The notes under the pieces were generated by a model, which was not told the DNA's origin, made no database searches, and saw only the letters and a program-made list of their open reading frames with translations. DNA of 13,776 nt. Origin: Alphaproteobacteria bacterium (GTDB lineage Bacteria; Pseudomonadota; Alphaproteobacteria; Micavibrionales; Micavibrionaceae). Below, in pieces: positions 6,881-13,157 of the stretch. The stretch is from positions 1 through 13,776 of the forward strand of contig JALZUF010000129.1 of NCBI GenBank assembly GCA_023301785.1, written 5' to 3'. A program made the translations under genes and the position numbers. The first letter of the stretch is position 1; each line of letters opens with the position of its first letter.

Positions 6881-6902
6881 ATGAATATATCGAAAAATAA
6901 GA
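6881..6902 (+). repeat. Direct repeat copy 2 (start of traV)
   Basis: 22 bases beginning ATGAATATATCGAAA at the start of traV, matching 6278-6299 with one mismatch. The two copies bracket the polytopic membrane gene, 603 bases apart. Confidence 0.75.
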
Positions 6903-7192
6903 TAGGAATAAAGAAGAAACTACTAATAGTAATGCTATTACCGCTCTTAACGTCTTGTGCTACGTATAATTCCAGTTTTGCATGTGGAGATGCTAGAGGG
7001 GCTGCATGTACAAGTATGGATAATGTATATCGGATGATTGTTAGTGGAGAGATTGAGCGTTTTAATACTGCAAAGAAAAATTGCAGAGGTCGAAAATGCA
7101 AGCGATCGTTAGATGATAGCGGTATAGTTTTGCAATCATCTTCTAACAAATACGTACCAACTCATTATGCAGATCAAGAGGGGGGTAAATAG
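6881..7192 (+). CDS. traV: Outer-membrane lipoprotein TraV
   Basis: A 103-residue lipoprotein. A basic N terminus (KNKIGIKKK) and hydrophobic core lead to the lipobox LTSC with the lipidated Cys at 26. Then follow the TraV-like pair of cysteines (Cys35 in SSFACG and Cys44 in GAACTSMDNVYRMI), matching the family's region after the lipobox. TraV anchors the TraK/TraB core complex in the outer membrane (VirB7-like). F TraV is 171 residues, so this is a short version lacking most of the C-terminal part. The C-terminal half here is polar and ends in the ribosome-binding purines of traC. Its stop is two bases before the traC ATG. Confidence 0.82.
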   Translation: MNISKNKIGIKKKLLIVMLLPLLTSCATYNSSFACGDARGAACTSMDNVYRMIVSGEIERFNTAKKNCRGRKCKRSLDDSGIVLQSSSNKYVPTHYADQEGGK

Positions 7193-7194
7193 AG

Positions 7195-9918
7195 ATGTTA
7201 AATATAGAGAGACAATTTAGTAGATTTGCGGATTATTGCGGTTTAAAAACTCCTGCGGAGCGGGGTTTTTCTCCAAAGAAGGAAGTTGATAAGTTACTTG
7301 CAGAAGATACTAAGGGTGCAAAGCCTCTTGCGGAGAGCTTAATATACAAACATGCGGAAGATAGTAGTGGTGTAGTTTGGAGCGATGATAGTATTGGGTG
7401 TTGGTTTGAAATCAATCCTATTGTAGGTTCTAATGATTCTATTGAAAAGAATTTGACATTATTTTTTGCAGATGAATTGCCCGAGGGTGGATATTTGCAG
7501 TTCTTGATAGTGGCTTCGCATGAGATATCAGATATATTAGATCTTTGGGAGAGCAAAAGAATCTATGGTGGCCGTCCTATAGAAAAGCTGACTAGATACA
7601 GAAGAGATTTTATAGAAAAATTATCTAAAGATTTTGTAGGATCGGCTGAAGATGGAAGATTGCCGCGCAATTACCGTACATATGTAACATATTCGACTAA
7701 AGATACTGGTGAGAAGGGCTTAGAGCAGCTAATAAAATTTAGTAAGAAGTTAAAGAACAAATTAAAAGCAGAGAGGTTGAATCCACGGAAATGTACATCT
7801 GGTGATTTAATTTATCTTATTAGAGACCTTCTGCAGATGTCTTTTGAAAAAAGAAGGCTGCCAAAATATAGTGTAATTAATAATTTAGCTGATCAGGTTG
7901 TAGATCCATTTACTCCTAATACGGTGGAAATTGATCATATCAAACATCATAATACAGGCTTAATATCAAAAATATTGGCTCCAAAGGAGTTGCCAGAGAG
8001 TTTTTGTTTAAACGAAATGATAAATCTTCTTGGTTCGGATAGTAAATCAATTCCTGGAAGGTTTGTGATTTCGTATACGGTGGCAAATAATTTAGGGGGC
8101 AAAGGTAAGTCGGCAATTGATTCGGCGGGTAGCAAGTCGATTCACGCAAGTAAAAAATCTTATGCAAAAGATGATTTAGTTGCTCAGGAAGAAGCGCAGC
8201 AGTGGAAGCAGGTAAAGGCACTTACCAAAAAAGGAGAGAGTTATTTACAGGAGTCGCTGCTAATTATGCTTACTGCTCCTAGTGAAGATATAGAAATAGC
8301 TGAAGAGACACTAAAGAGTTTGTATAACTCTCAAGACTGGAAGCTAGAAGTATGTAATCGTATTCAGCGTATAGCGTCACTGTCAATGCTTCCTATGATG
8401 CAATATTCCTATTGGAAGGCATTAAAGTTTTTTAGATTAACTAGATATGCTCTTAGCGGGGAAGTAGTAGCAAAATTACCTATTCAAGGTGAATGGAAAG
8501 GAGTACCTTTATCTGGTGCGATGTTTATAGGGCGGCGTGGTCAGGTATTTAACTGGAATCCATTTTATCGAATTGGTGGTGGTGGAAACTATAACGTAAT
8601 AATACTTGCCCCTCCTGGTTCTGGAAAAACATTTTTAACGCTTGAAATGGTTCAGAGTTTAATTGCTCAAGATATAGCAATGTTCATTATAGATATTGGA
8701 GATAGTTATAAGAATTTGTGCCAAGCAATAGATGGAGAGCATATTGTTTTCGATAGCAGAAATAAAATGTCATTGAATCCATTTGCTAATATGTGTAGTA
8801 GCGGAGCTAAATACATGAAAGCAAAGGAATTATTGAGTGAAGGCAAAACTCATGAGGAAGTTGTTGTAATAACAGGAGTTTCACCTGAAGAATTAGAAGC
8901 TATTGAACTTGGAAAATCTGGCTTTGGTGGAGAGACCGCTGCAGAAGATGCGATTGAGCTATTGGAAGTAGAGTCAAAAGCGAATACATCTAAAAAATAT
9001 TTTGTTACAAAAGATAGTCTTATTTATGCCAGAATGCTTGTAACTAGTATGACACAAAGCAGTGGGATATCTAGGCTTGAAGAGTTAGTAGAAAGAGCAA
9101 TATTAGAAGGGATGGCTTTGCATGGAGAGGATTTAGATATCACAAAATTATCTGAGGTTTTGTATAATTTAAAAGATCGTAGAGGCAATGCAGTACAAGG
9201 AGCTTCTGAGATTGCAGATAGTTTGTTTCCATATACGGAAAGTGGAAGTAATGGTCGCTTTTTTAAACAAGGAGAGACTGCAACTTTTAAAAAGAAGATA
9301 ACAGTTTTTGAGCTAGAGCAGTTAAAGAATGACGATAAGTTATTAAATATAGTGTTGCAGGTGATATTGATGAATATCACTATGCAATTTTTATGTGGAG
9401 ATAGATCAAGAAACTTTATGTTAGTGGTTGACGAAGCTTGGTTTATTTTAGATAAGGCAGCGGCTTTTTTAGAGGGATTTTCGAGAACGGTACGAAAATA
9501 TGGCGGTTCTTTAGTTGTAGTTACTCAGAGTTTAGGGAGTTTTGAGAATAAATGCGGAACAAAGAAAGCTCAGGAAGCGGTATTAGAATGTGCAACATGG
9601 AAATTAATATTACAGCAGTCGAATAGTTCATTAGAAGCATTTGCGAGTAGCGAGGCTTTTAAAGATATGGTGCCATTAATTGAGACTTTAAAAAAGTGTG
9701 AAAGCAATAAATTCTCTGAGGTTTTGATAAATACAGATGGGGCAACAGTTGTTGGTAGAGCAGTTGCTGACCCTTATTCTGTTGCGATGTTTTCGACAGA
9801 AAAGGATGATTTTAATTTTCTGGTGCAAAAGGAAAAAGAAGGTTTGACAAAGGACCAAGCTCTAATGGAGCTTTCGAAGAAGTATGGTACTTTGCCTGAT
9901 TTAGGTGAAATGAATTAA
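7195..9918 (+). CDS. traC: F-type VirB4-like assembly ATPase TraC
   Basis: A 907-residue cytoplasmic/peripheral membrane ATPase (F TraC is 875). The N-terminal TraC_F_IV region covers about residues 30-270 and begins with a typical motif context (YKHAEDSSGVVWSDDSIGCWFEI). The ATPase domain has Walker A APPGSGKT at 472-479, a downstream FDSRNKMSLNPF segment typical of VirB4/TraC proteins, and Walker B LVVDEAWFILD with Asp746-Glu747, followed by a VVTQS sensor-like motif. The C terminus includes the family's LLxC-type ATWKLILQQ region. A strong AGAGGGGGG site lies in the end of traV. TraC powers pilus assembly and substrate passage. The gene is intact with all key residues. The name follows F nomenclature, distinct from the Ti-type small TraC at 1633. 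Confidence 0.96.
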   Translation: MLNIERQFSRFADYCGLKTPAERGFSPKKEVDKLLAEDTKGAKPLAESLIYKHAEDSSGVVWSDDSIGCWFEINPIVGSNDSIEKNLTLFFADELPEGGYLQFLIVASHEISDILDLWESKRIYGGRPIEKLTRYRRDFIEKLSKDFVGSAEDGRLPRNYRTYVTYSTKDTGEKGLEQLIKFSKKLKNKLKAERLNPRKCTSGDLIYLIRDLLQMSFEKRRLPKYSVINNLADQVVDPFTPNTVEIDHIKHHNTGLISKILAPKELPESFCLNEMINLLGSDSKSIPGRFVISYTVANNLGGKGKSAIDSAGSKSIHASKKSYAKDDLVAQEEAQQWKQVKALTKKGESYLQESLLIMLTAPSEDIEIAEETLKSLYNSQDWKLEVCNRIQRIASLSMLPMMQYSYWKALKFFRLTRYALSGEVVAKLPIQGEWKGVPLSGAMFIGRRGQVFNWNPFYRIGGGGNYNVIILAPPGSGKTFLTLEMVQSLIAQDIAMFIIDIGDSYKNLCQAIDGEHIVFDSRNKMSLNPFANMCSSGAKYMKAKELLSEGKTHEEVVVITGVSPEELEAIELGKSGFGGETAAEDAIELLEVESKANTSKKYFVTKDSLIYARMLVTSMTQSSGISRLEELVERAILEGMALHGEDLDITKLSEVLYNLKDRRGNAVQGASEIADSLFPYTESGSNGRFFKQGETATFKKKITVFELEQLKNDDKLLNIVLQVILMNITMQFLCGDRSRNFMLVVDEAWFILDKAAAFLEGFSRTVRKYGGSLVVVTQSLGSFENKCGTKKAQEAVLECATWKLILQQSNSSLEAFASSEAFKDMVPLIETLKKCESNKFSEVLINTDGATVVGRAVADPYSVAMFSTEKDDFNFLVQKEKEGLTKDQALMELSKKYGTLPDLGEMN

Positions 9919-9927
9919 GTAACAAGG
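9908..9927 (+). repeat. 20-bp direct repeat, left copy
   Basis: AAATGAATTAAGTAACAAGG occurs here, spanning the traC stop codon and the following ribosome-binding site, and again without mismatch at 10368-10387, exactly 460 bases later. Confidence 0.9.
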
Positions 9928-9939
9928 GTTTTGATTTAT

Positions 9940-10413
9940 ATGAAAAGACAAGCGATGCGGAATTGGCGAGTTAAAAGACTAGATGAATCAATAGTGATGA
10001 GCGGAATATTTGTGCTATCTATTTGGTTGCTTGCTAATCCTAAAATAAATGGTGATGAGTTAATAGTTTTATTTGTTTGTACTACTACATTTATACATTT
10101 TTGTTCAAAAATAGTTAAGTCTCGTAAGTTAGAAGATGAGCAAAAATATATAAGCAAGAAGATCAATTCTAAAATTGATCAAGCTATTTTGTCAATGTAC
10201 TCATCTGGTCTTAGCTTAAGATTTGCAAATGATAATATATATTTATTCAAAACAAGAAATATTATATTACCTAATGCTCATTTTTTACTTAAGGATTGTA
10301 AAGATCATTGTACCTTAATGGGTCATGATGATGAATTAATAATACTGAAGGACGTGTGGGATTTAAAAAATGAATTAAGTAACAAGGTGAAAAAATGCAG
10401 TTCAAATCAATAA
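9940..10413 (+). CDS. Two-helix membrane protein, unknown; paralogue of the gene at 5653-6138
   Basis: A 157-residue protein if started at ATG 9940; an in-frame TTG at 9931 is another possible start, and AAGGG (9924-9928) is the nearest site. It has two hydrophobic helices (about 16-32 and 40-55), a Lys/Glu-rich linker, and a soluble domain with GLSLR (90-94), NIYLFKTRN (99-107) and KDHCTLMG (121-128). Residues 12-128 align gaplessly with 20-136 of the protein at 5653-6138. It sits between traC and traW, where F carries trbI, but it does not look like TrbI (which has one helix and a coiled coil). The gene is bracketed by a perfect 20-bp direct repeat, suggesting insertion by duplication. Function unknown. 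Confidence 0.72.
   Translation: MKRQAMRNWRVKRLDESIVMSGIFVLSIWLLANPKINGDELIVLFVCTTTFIHFCSKIVKSRKLEDEQKYISKKINSKIDQAILSMYSSGLSLRFANDNIYLFKTRNIILPNAHFLLKDCKDHCTLMGHDDELIILKDVWDLKNELSNKVKKCSSNQ
10368..10387 (+). repeat. 20-bp direct repeat, right copy
   Basis: A perfect copy of 9908-9927. Here it lies inside the last codons of the two-helix protein gene, and its AAGG provides the ribosome-binding site for the gene starting at 10395. In the left copy the same bases encode the end of traC. Confidence 0.9.
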
Positions 10414-10829
10414 AAAAAGTAAATAATCATCTTGGCATAAGCTCGTTATTAGGAGTTTCTCTATTTATTTTTACTTTAATATATTTTAGTTTTTTAGATA
10501 GAGGGGCTTTAGAGGGTGAATTTTTAGAAAGAGTGCTCAGTATAATTGCTATTGCTTCAGTGGTTGCTTGTAAAGCGTCACTATGTATTTGTATTACAGC
10601 AGTGATGATGCGTTTTTATAATTGTTCTAGAGTAATATGGCGAGTTAACATAGAAAAAGACCTAAAGTTTTTAGGTGGCTTGGTGGCGTCTGGAGTAAGT
10701 AGTTTTGTTTTGCTTAATAGATGTTTTGACAGAGAGTATCCCAAGGTAATGTTTTGGGTTATGGGATTGTATTTGTTAACAATAATTCTTTTTAAACTAC
10801 AAACCAAATTAATATTAAGACAAAAGTGA
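10395..10829 (+). CDS. Polytopic membrane protein, unknown function
   Basis: A 144-residue protein with about four hydrophobic helices (roughly 14-34, 46-72, 91-107 and 117-134) and a basic C terminus (KLQTKLILRQK). AAGGTG at 10384-10389 gives a well-placed ribosome-binding site before ATG 10395, and the gene overlaps the previous one by 19 bases. I recognise no family and see no convincing alignment with the six-helix protein at 6275, although each follows a copy of the two-helix protein. It is probably an inner-membrane partner of that protein; this is inferred from pairing only. Confidence 0.65.
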   Translation: MQFKSIKKVNNHLGISSLLGVSLFIFTLIYFSFLDRGALEGEFLERVLSIIAIASVVACKASLCICITAVMMRFYNCSRVIWRVNIEKDLKFLGGLVASGVSSFVLLNRCFDREYPKVMFWVMGLYLLTIILFKLQTKLILRQK

Positions 10830-11049
10830 GTGCCGTAATGAATAACAACGAATCATTGGGGTTTTTCCAGCTAAAATATCCAGTTAGGAAAATGGCAACC
10901 AAGGTAATAGGTGGGCATATAGTAGAGTACCAGAAATTATTGATTTTGCTATTAGCGCCAGAATCCGCTAAAGCGTCAAAAGGTAAATACAAAAAAGAAA
11001 AAAGTAATAAAAGTACAAATGTAGAAAAATATTTATTGAAAAAGCTCAT
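10792..11049 (-). CDS. Possible secreted or pilin-like membrane protein on the opposite strand
   Basis: An 85-residue frame read from 11049 to 10792. Residues 8-22 are hydrophobic and are followed by FDALA|DSGA at about 25-29, a good signal-peptidase site. A short mature part then has two hydrophobic segments (about 47-60 and 68-84) with a polar turn (SWKNPND) between them, a layout like VirB2/TraA pilins. Against it: no ribosome-binding site is visible upstream of its ATG, it converges on and overlaps the last 38 bases of the gene ending at 10829, and antisense of Lys-rich coding sequence naturally gives Phe/Leu-rich frames. It would be the only reverse-strand gene here. Confidence 0.33.
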   Translation of the reverse strand: MSFFNKYFSTFVLLLLFSFLYLPFDALADSGANSKINNFWYSTICPPITLVAIFLTGYFSWKNPNDSLLFITALTFVLILIWFVV

Positions 11050-11062
11050 AGTACGTAATTAA
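10826..11062 (+). CDS. Small Lys-rich protein, doubtful
   Basis: A 78-residue frame starting at GTG 10826, overlapping the previous stop in a GTGA arrangement; ATG 10838 would give 74 residues. It has one modest hydrophobic stretch (KLLILLLAPESAKA) followed by a Lys/Ser/Asn-rich tail. No good ribosome-binding site is visible. On the opposite strand almost the same bases encode a frame with a better protein profile (10792-11049), so one of the two is probably a shadow. The forward strand is favoured by operon direction, the reverse strand by its protein features. Confidence 0.35.
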   Translation: MSAVMNNNESLGFFQLKYPVRKMATKVIGGHIVEYQKLLILLLAPESAKASKGKYKKEKSNKSTNVEKYLLKKLIVRN

Positions 11063-11111
11063 TTAAAGAAAATAGAATGCTAAAAGTTAAAAAATCAAGA
11101 GTCCAGAGTAT

Positions 11112-11813
11112 ATGATTAATAAGCTGATTATTTTTGTATTGATGCAATTTACTTTAATTGCAAATAGCGCAGCTAGGGATTTAGGCAAGATGGGTCAGAC
11201 ATTTGAAATCAAGGAAGAGCCTTTTGTAGAAATGATGAAGCGAAAAGCAAAAGATGTTGATATGGAGAAAGAAAAAGGGAAGATGCAAAAATTAGCAAAA
11301 GAGCGGATAGAGAATCCAATGCCAGTTGCTGGTATAAGTCCAGCTACAGAAGATAGAACAATTTATTTTGATCCAACTTATACGCTAGATCAAGATGCTG
11401 TATTGCCGTGTGGCAAGATATTACATAGGGCTGGAACAAGAGTTAACCCGCTAGAAGAAATGCAAAAGTTTGGAGCAAGCTTAGATAGGAGAATGATTTT
11501 TATAGATGCAAGAAAGCGTAGTCAAGTTGAGTGGTTGAAGGATATGCTAAAATGCGAATATGCTAAGCAGGAATCAGATAAATTAATATCAGAGAATGAT
11601 CGAGTTTTAACTGAGAACAAGATTATTTTAGTAGGTGGTAGACCGTTTGATTTGCAGGAAGAGCTGCAAGAGGAATATAATGGTATGGTGGTGTATTTTG
11701 ATCAAATTGGAGAGCTTACAACCCAGTTTGCGATTAAGCATAGCCCAGCTGTTGCTTTTCAAGAAGGCTTAAAGATACGTATTGATGAAATTAATTTAAA
11801 TAATAAAAACTAA
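11112..11813 (+). CDS. traW: Periplasmic pilus assembly protein TraW
   Basis: A 233-residue secreted protein (F TraW is 210). A signal peptide of about 19-21 residues (ending NSAA) is followed at once by RDLGKMGQTFEIKEE, the conserved mature N terminus of TraW. A charged helical part (about 40-75) leads to RTIYFDPTYTLDQD and LPCGKILHRAGTRVNPL. The C terminus has the family signature VYFDQIGELTTQFAIKHSPA followed by a QEGLKIRIDEI ending. TraW works with TrbC and TraU in the periplasm in pilus assembly and retraction. Its ribosome-binding site is weak (AGAG). Its stop shares one base with the next start (TAATG), indicating coupling. Confidence 0.93.
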   Translation: MINKLIIFVLMQFTLIANSAARDLGKMGQTFEIKEEPFVEMMKRKAKDVDMEKEKGKMQKLAKERIENPMPVAGISPATEDRTIYFDPTYTLDQDAVLPCGKILHRAGTRVNPLEEMQKFGASLDRRMIFIDARKRSQVEWLKDMLKCEYAKQESDKLISENDRVLTENKIILVGGRPFDLQEELQEEYNGMVVYFDQIGELTTQFAIKHSPAVAFQEGLKIRIDEINLNNKN

Positions 11814-12052
11814 TGAAAAAAAATATTAAGAAGTGTTTTCGTAGAGTTGGTTTAGGTTATACCAGAATAGAACGCCCTATAACCTTACTAATTATTTTGT
11901 GGTTAGTAGCTTTATTAGTTATTGGTGCAGTTACTGAATACACAGCAGAGCCAGAAGAGAGAGATTCAGCTGTGTTGTTGAAAGATAACAGTACATTTGA
12001 TGTAATTGATAATGATTTAGAAAACAAAGAGATAAAACAAAAAGGAGAATAA
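11813..12052 (+). CDS. Small single-pass membrane protein between traW and traU
   Basis: A 79-residue protein starting at ATG 11813 in a TAATG overlap with traW. A basic N terminus (KKNIKKCFRR) precedes one strong hydrophobic helix at about 23-40 (ITLLIILWLVALLVIGAV), then an acidic tail ending ENKEIKQKGE. Positive-inside topology suggests an inner-membrane anchor with a periplasmic tail. In F nothing lies between traW and traU, whereas trbI (one helix, near traC) is missing here. This could be a shortened TrbI-like protein, but there is no coiled-coil body to support it. I do not recognise a family. Its 3' end contains the AAAGGAG used by traU. Confidence 0.6.
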   Translation: MKKNIKKCFRRVGLGYTRIERPITLLIILWLVALLVIGAVTEYTAEPEERDSAVLLKDNSTFDVIDNDLENKEIKQKGE

Positions 12053-12061
12053 ATAAAGAAA

Positions 12062-13157
12062 ATGCAACAATGCCAGTTTAAGCTGGTCTTTAGCGATGAA
12101 TCTTGCCGGATTGAAACTAAAGACCAGCGGAACCACAAACAGATTAAATTACTGATTGTAATGCTACTAGCGATGCTTTCATCATCACTACCAGCAAAGG
12201 CAAGTGTAACGTGTAAGGGGCATTTCGTCAATCCCATCACTGACGTATGTTGGGAATGTTTGCTACCTATATCTATTGGAGGGTTGTCGATTGGCAAAGG
12301 TGGCAAGCCTAAAAGGCGCGATACAAAGAACCCAGTCTCTCCAGTTTGTGCTTGTAGTAAATTCGGTCAACCTATTCCAATTCCTGGTATTTCAATAGGT
12401 TTCTGGGAGCCGGTACGTCTTATTGATGTAACTAGAACGCCTTATTGTATGGTGAATCTGGGTGGTATTTCGCTTGGTTCTAATAAGAAAAAAATCAGTA
12501 ATTATAGTAGAGGTTATGGAGAACGTAGTTCGCACTCAAGCTTTTATCACTTGCATTATTATATCTATCCTCTGATCTATTGGCTTGAGCTTCTAACGGA
12601 TTTTATGTGTTTAGAAGAAAGTAGCTTTGATGTTGCTTATATGAGCGAGTTTGACGTTACGTGGAATGATCCCAAGATACAGAGCTTGCTTAATCCTGAA
12701 GCTTTGCTTTTTGGTAATCCAATAGCTCAAGCTGCTTGCGCTCTGGACTGCGCAAGCGCAACAGCAAGCACTGCAATAGATAGCATGTTTTGGTGCGCTG
12801 GATGTCAGGGCAATATGTATCCGTTTTCAGGGGCAAATGCCGATCATGTGGGAGGTGTACAAAATAGTTCGTTATTAGCTACCAGAATAATAGCCAAGAT
12901 GCACCGTATTGGTCTTGCTCAAAGTACATCTACTACAGATGCAAGTATTAATGGTGCTATTTGCAAGAAGAGCAGGGCGTTAAAGATCAAGAAGAGCCAG
13001 TACAAATTACAGATGGTCAATCCAAAGTCTAGTTCAGATGGTATTGGTTGTTGGCCAATTGGATTGAGCGACATGGCATATAGTGCATTTAAAGAATATC
13101 CGTATGACGGACAAGATTGGGGGTACCTTGTATGGCGCAAGAAAAATTGTTGTTTCC
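12062..13157 (+). CDS. traU: Conjugative pilus assembly protein TraU, 5' exon interrupted by a group II intron
   Basis: 365 codons plus one base are visible before the intron; without splicing the frame ends at a TGA (13166-13168) after three intron-encoded codons. The N terminus has an unusual extension of about 25 residues, then a signal peptide (KQIKLLIVMLLAMLSSSLPAKA, about residues 26-47). The mature part is very Cys-rich, with TraU motifs such as VCWECLLPISIGG, YCMVNLGGISLG, ACALDCASA and MFWCAGCQGNMYPFSG, ending GYLVWRKKNCC. F TraU is 330 residues, so nearly all of the protein lies in this exon. TraU acts in the periplasm in DNA transfer with TraW and TrbC. AAAGGAG is 14 bases from ATG 12062, longer than usual. 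Confidence 0.92.
12082..12128 (+). repeat. 12-bp perfect inverted repeat (hairpin) inside the 5' end of traU
   Basis: GCTGGTCTTTAG at 12082-12093 is the exact reverse complement of CTAAAGACCAGC at 12117-12128. Inside the 23-base loop, AATC and GATT can pair again around TTGCCG. No T-run follows, so it is not an intrinsic terminator. It encodes part of the extra residues before the TraU signal peptide. Confidence 0.85.

Noticed and set aside
7940..9380. Reverse-strand open frames inside traC
   Set aside because: They are shadows of a well-supported ATPase gene with intact motifs and have no start signals.
12082..12128. Hairpin as an intrinsic terminator
   Set aside because: No T-run follows the stem and it lies inside an open reading frame.
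11857..12306. 149-residue reverse frame across the traU start
   Set aside because: It is antisense to traU and the small membrane gene, has no recognisable features and is probably kept open by the composition.
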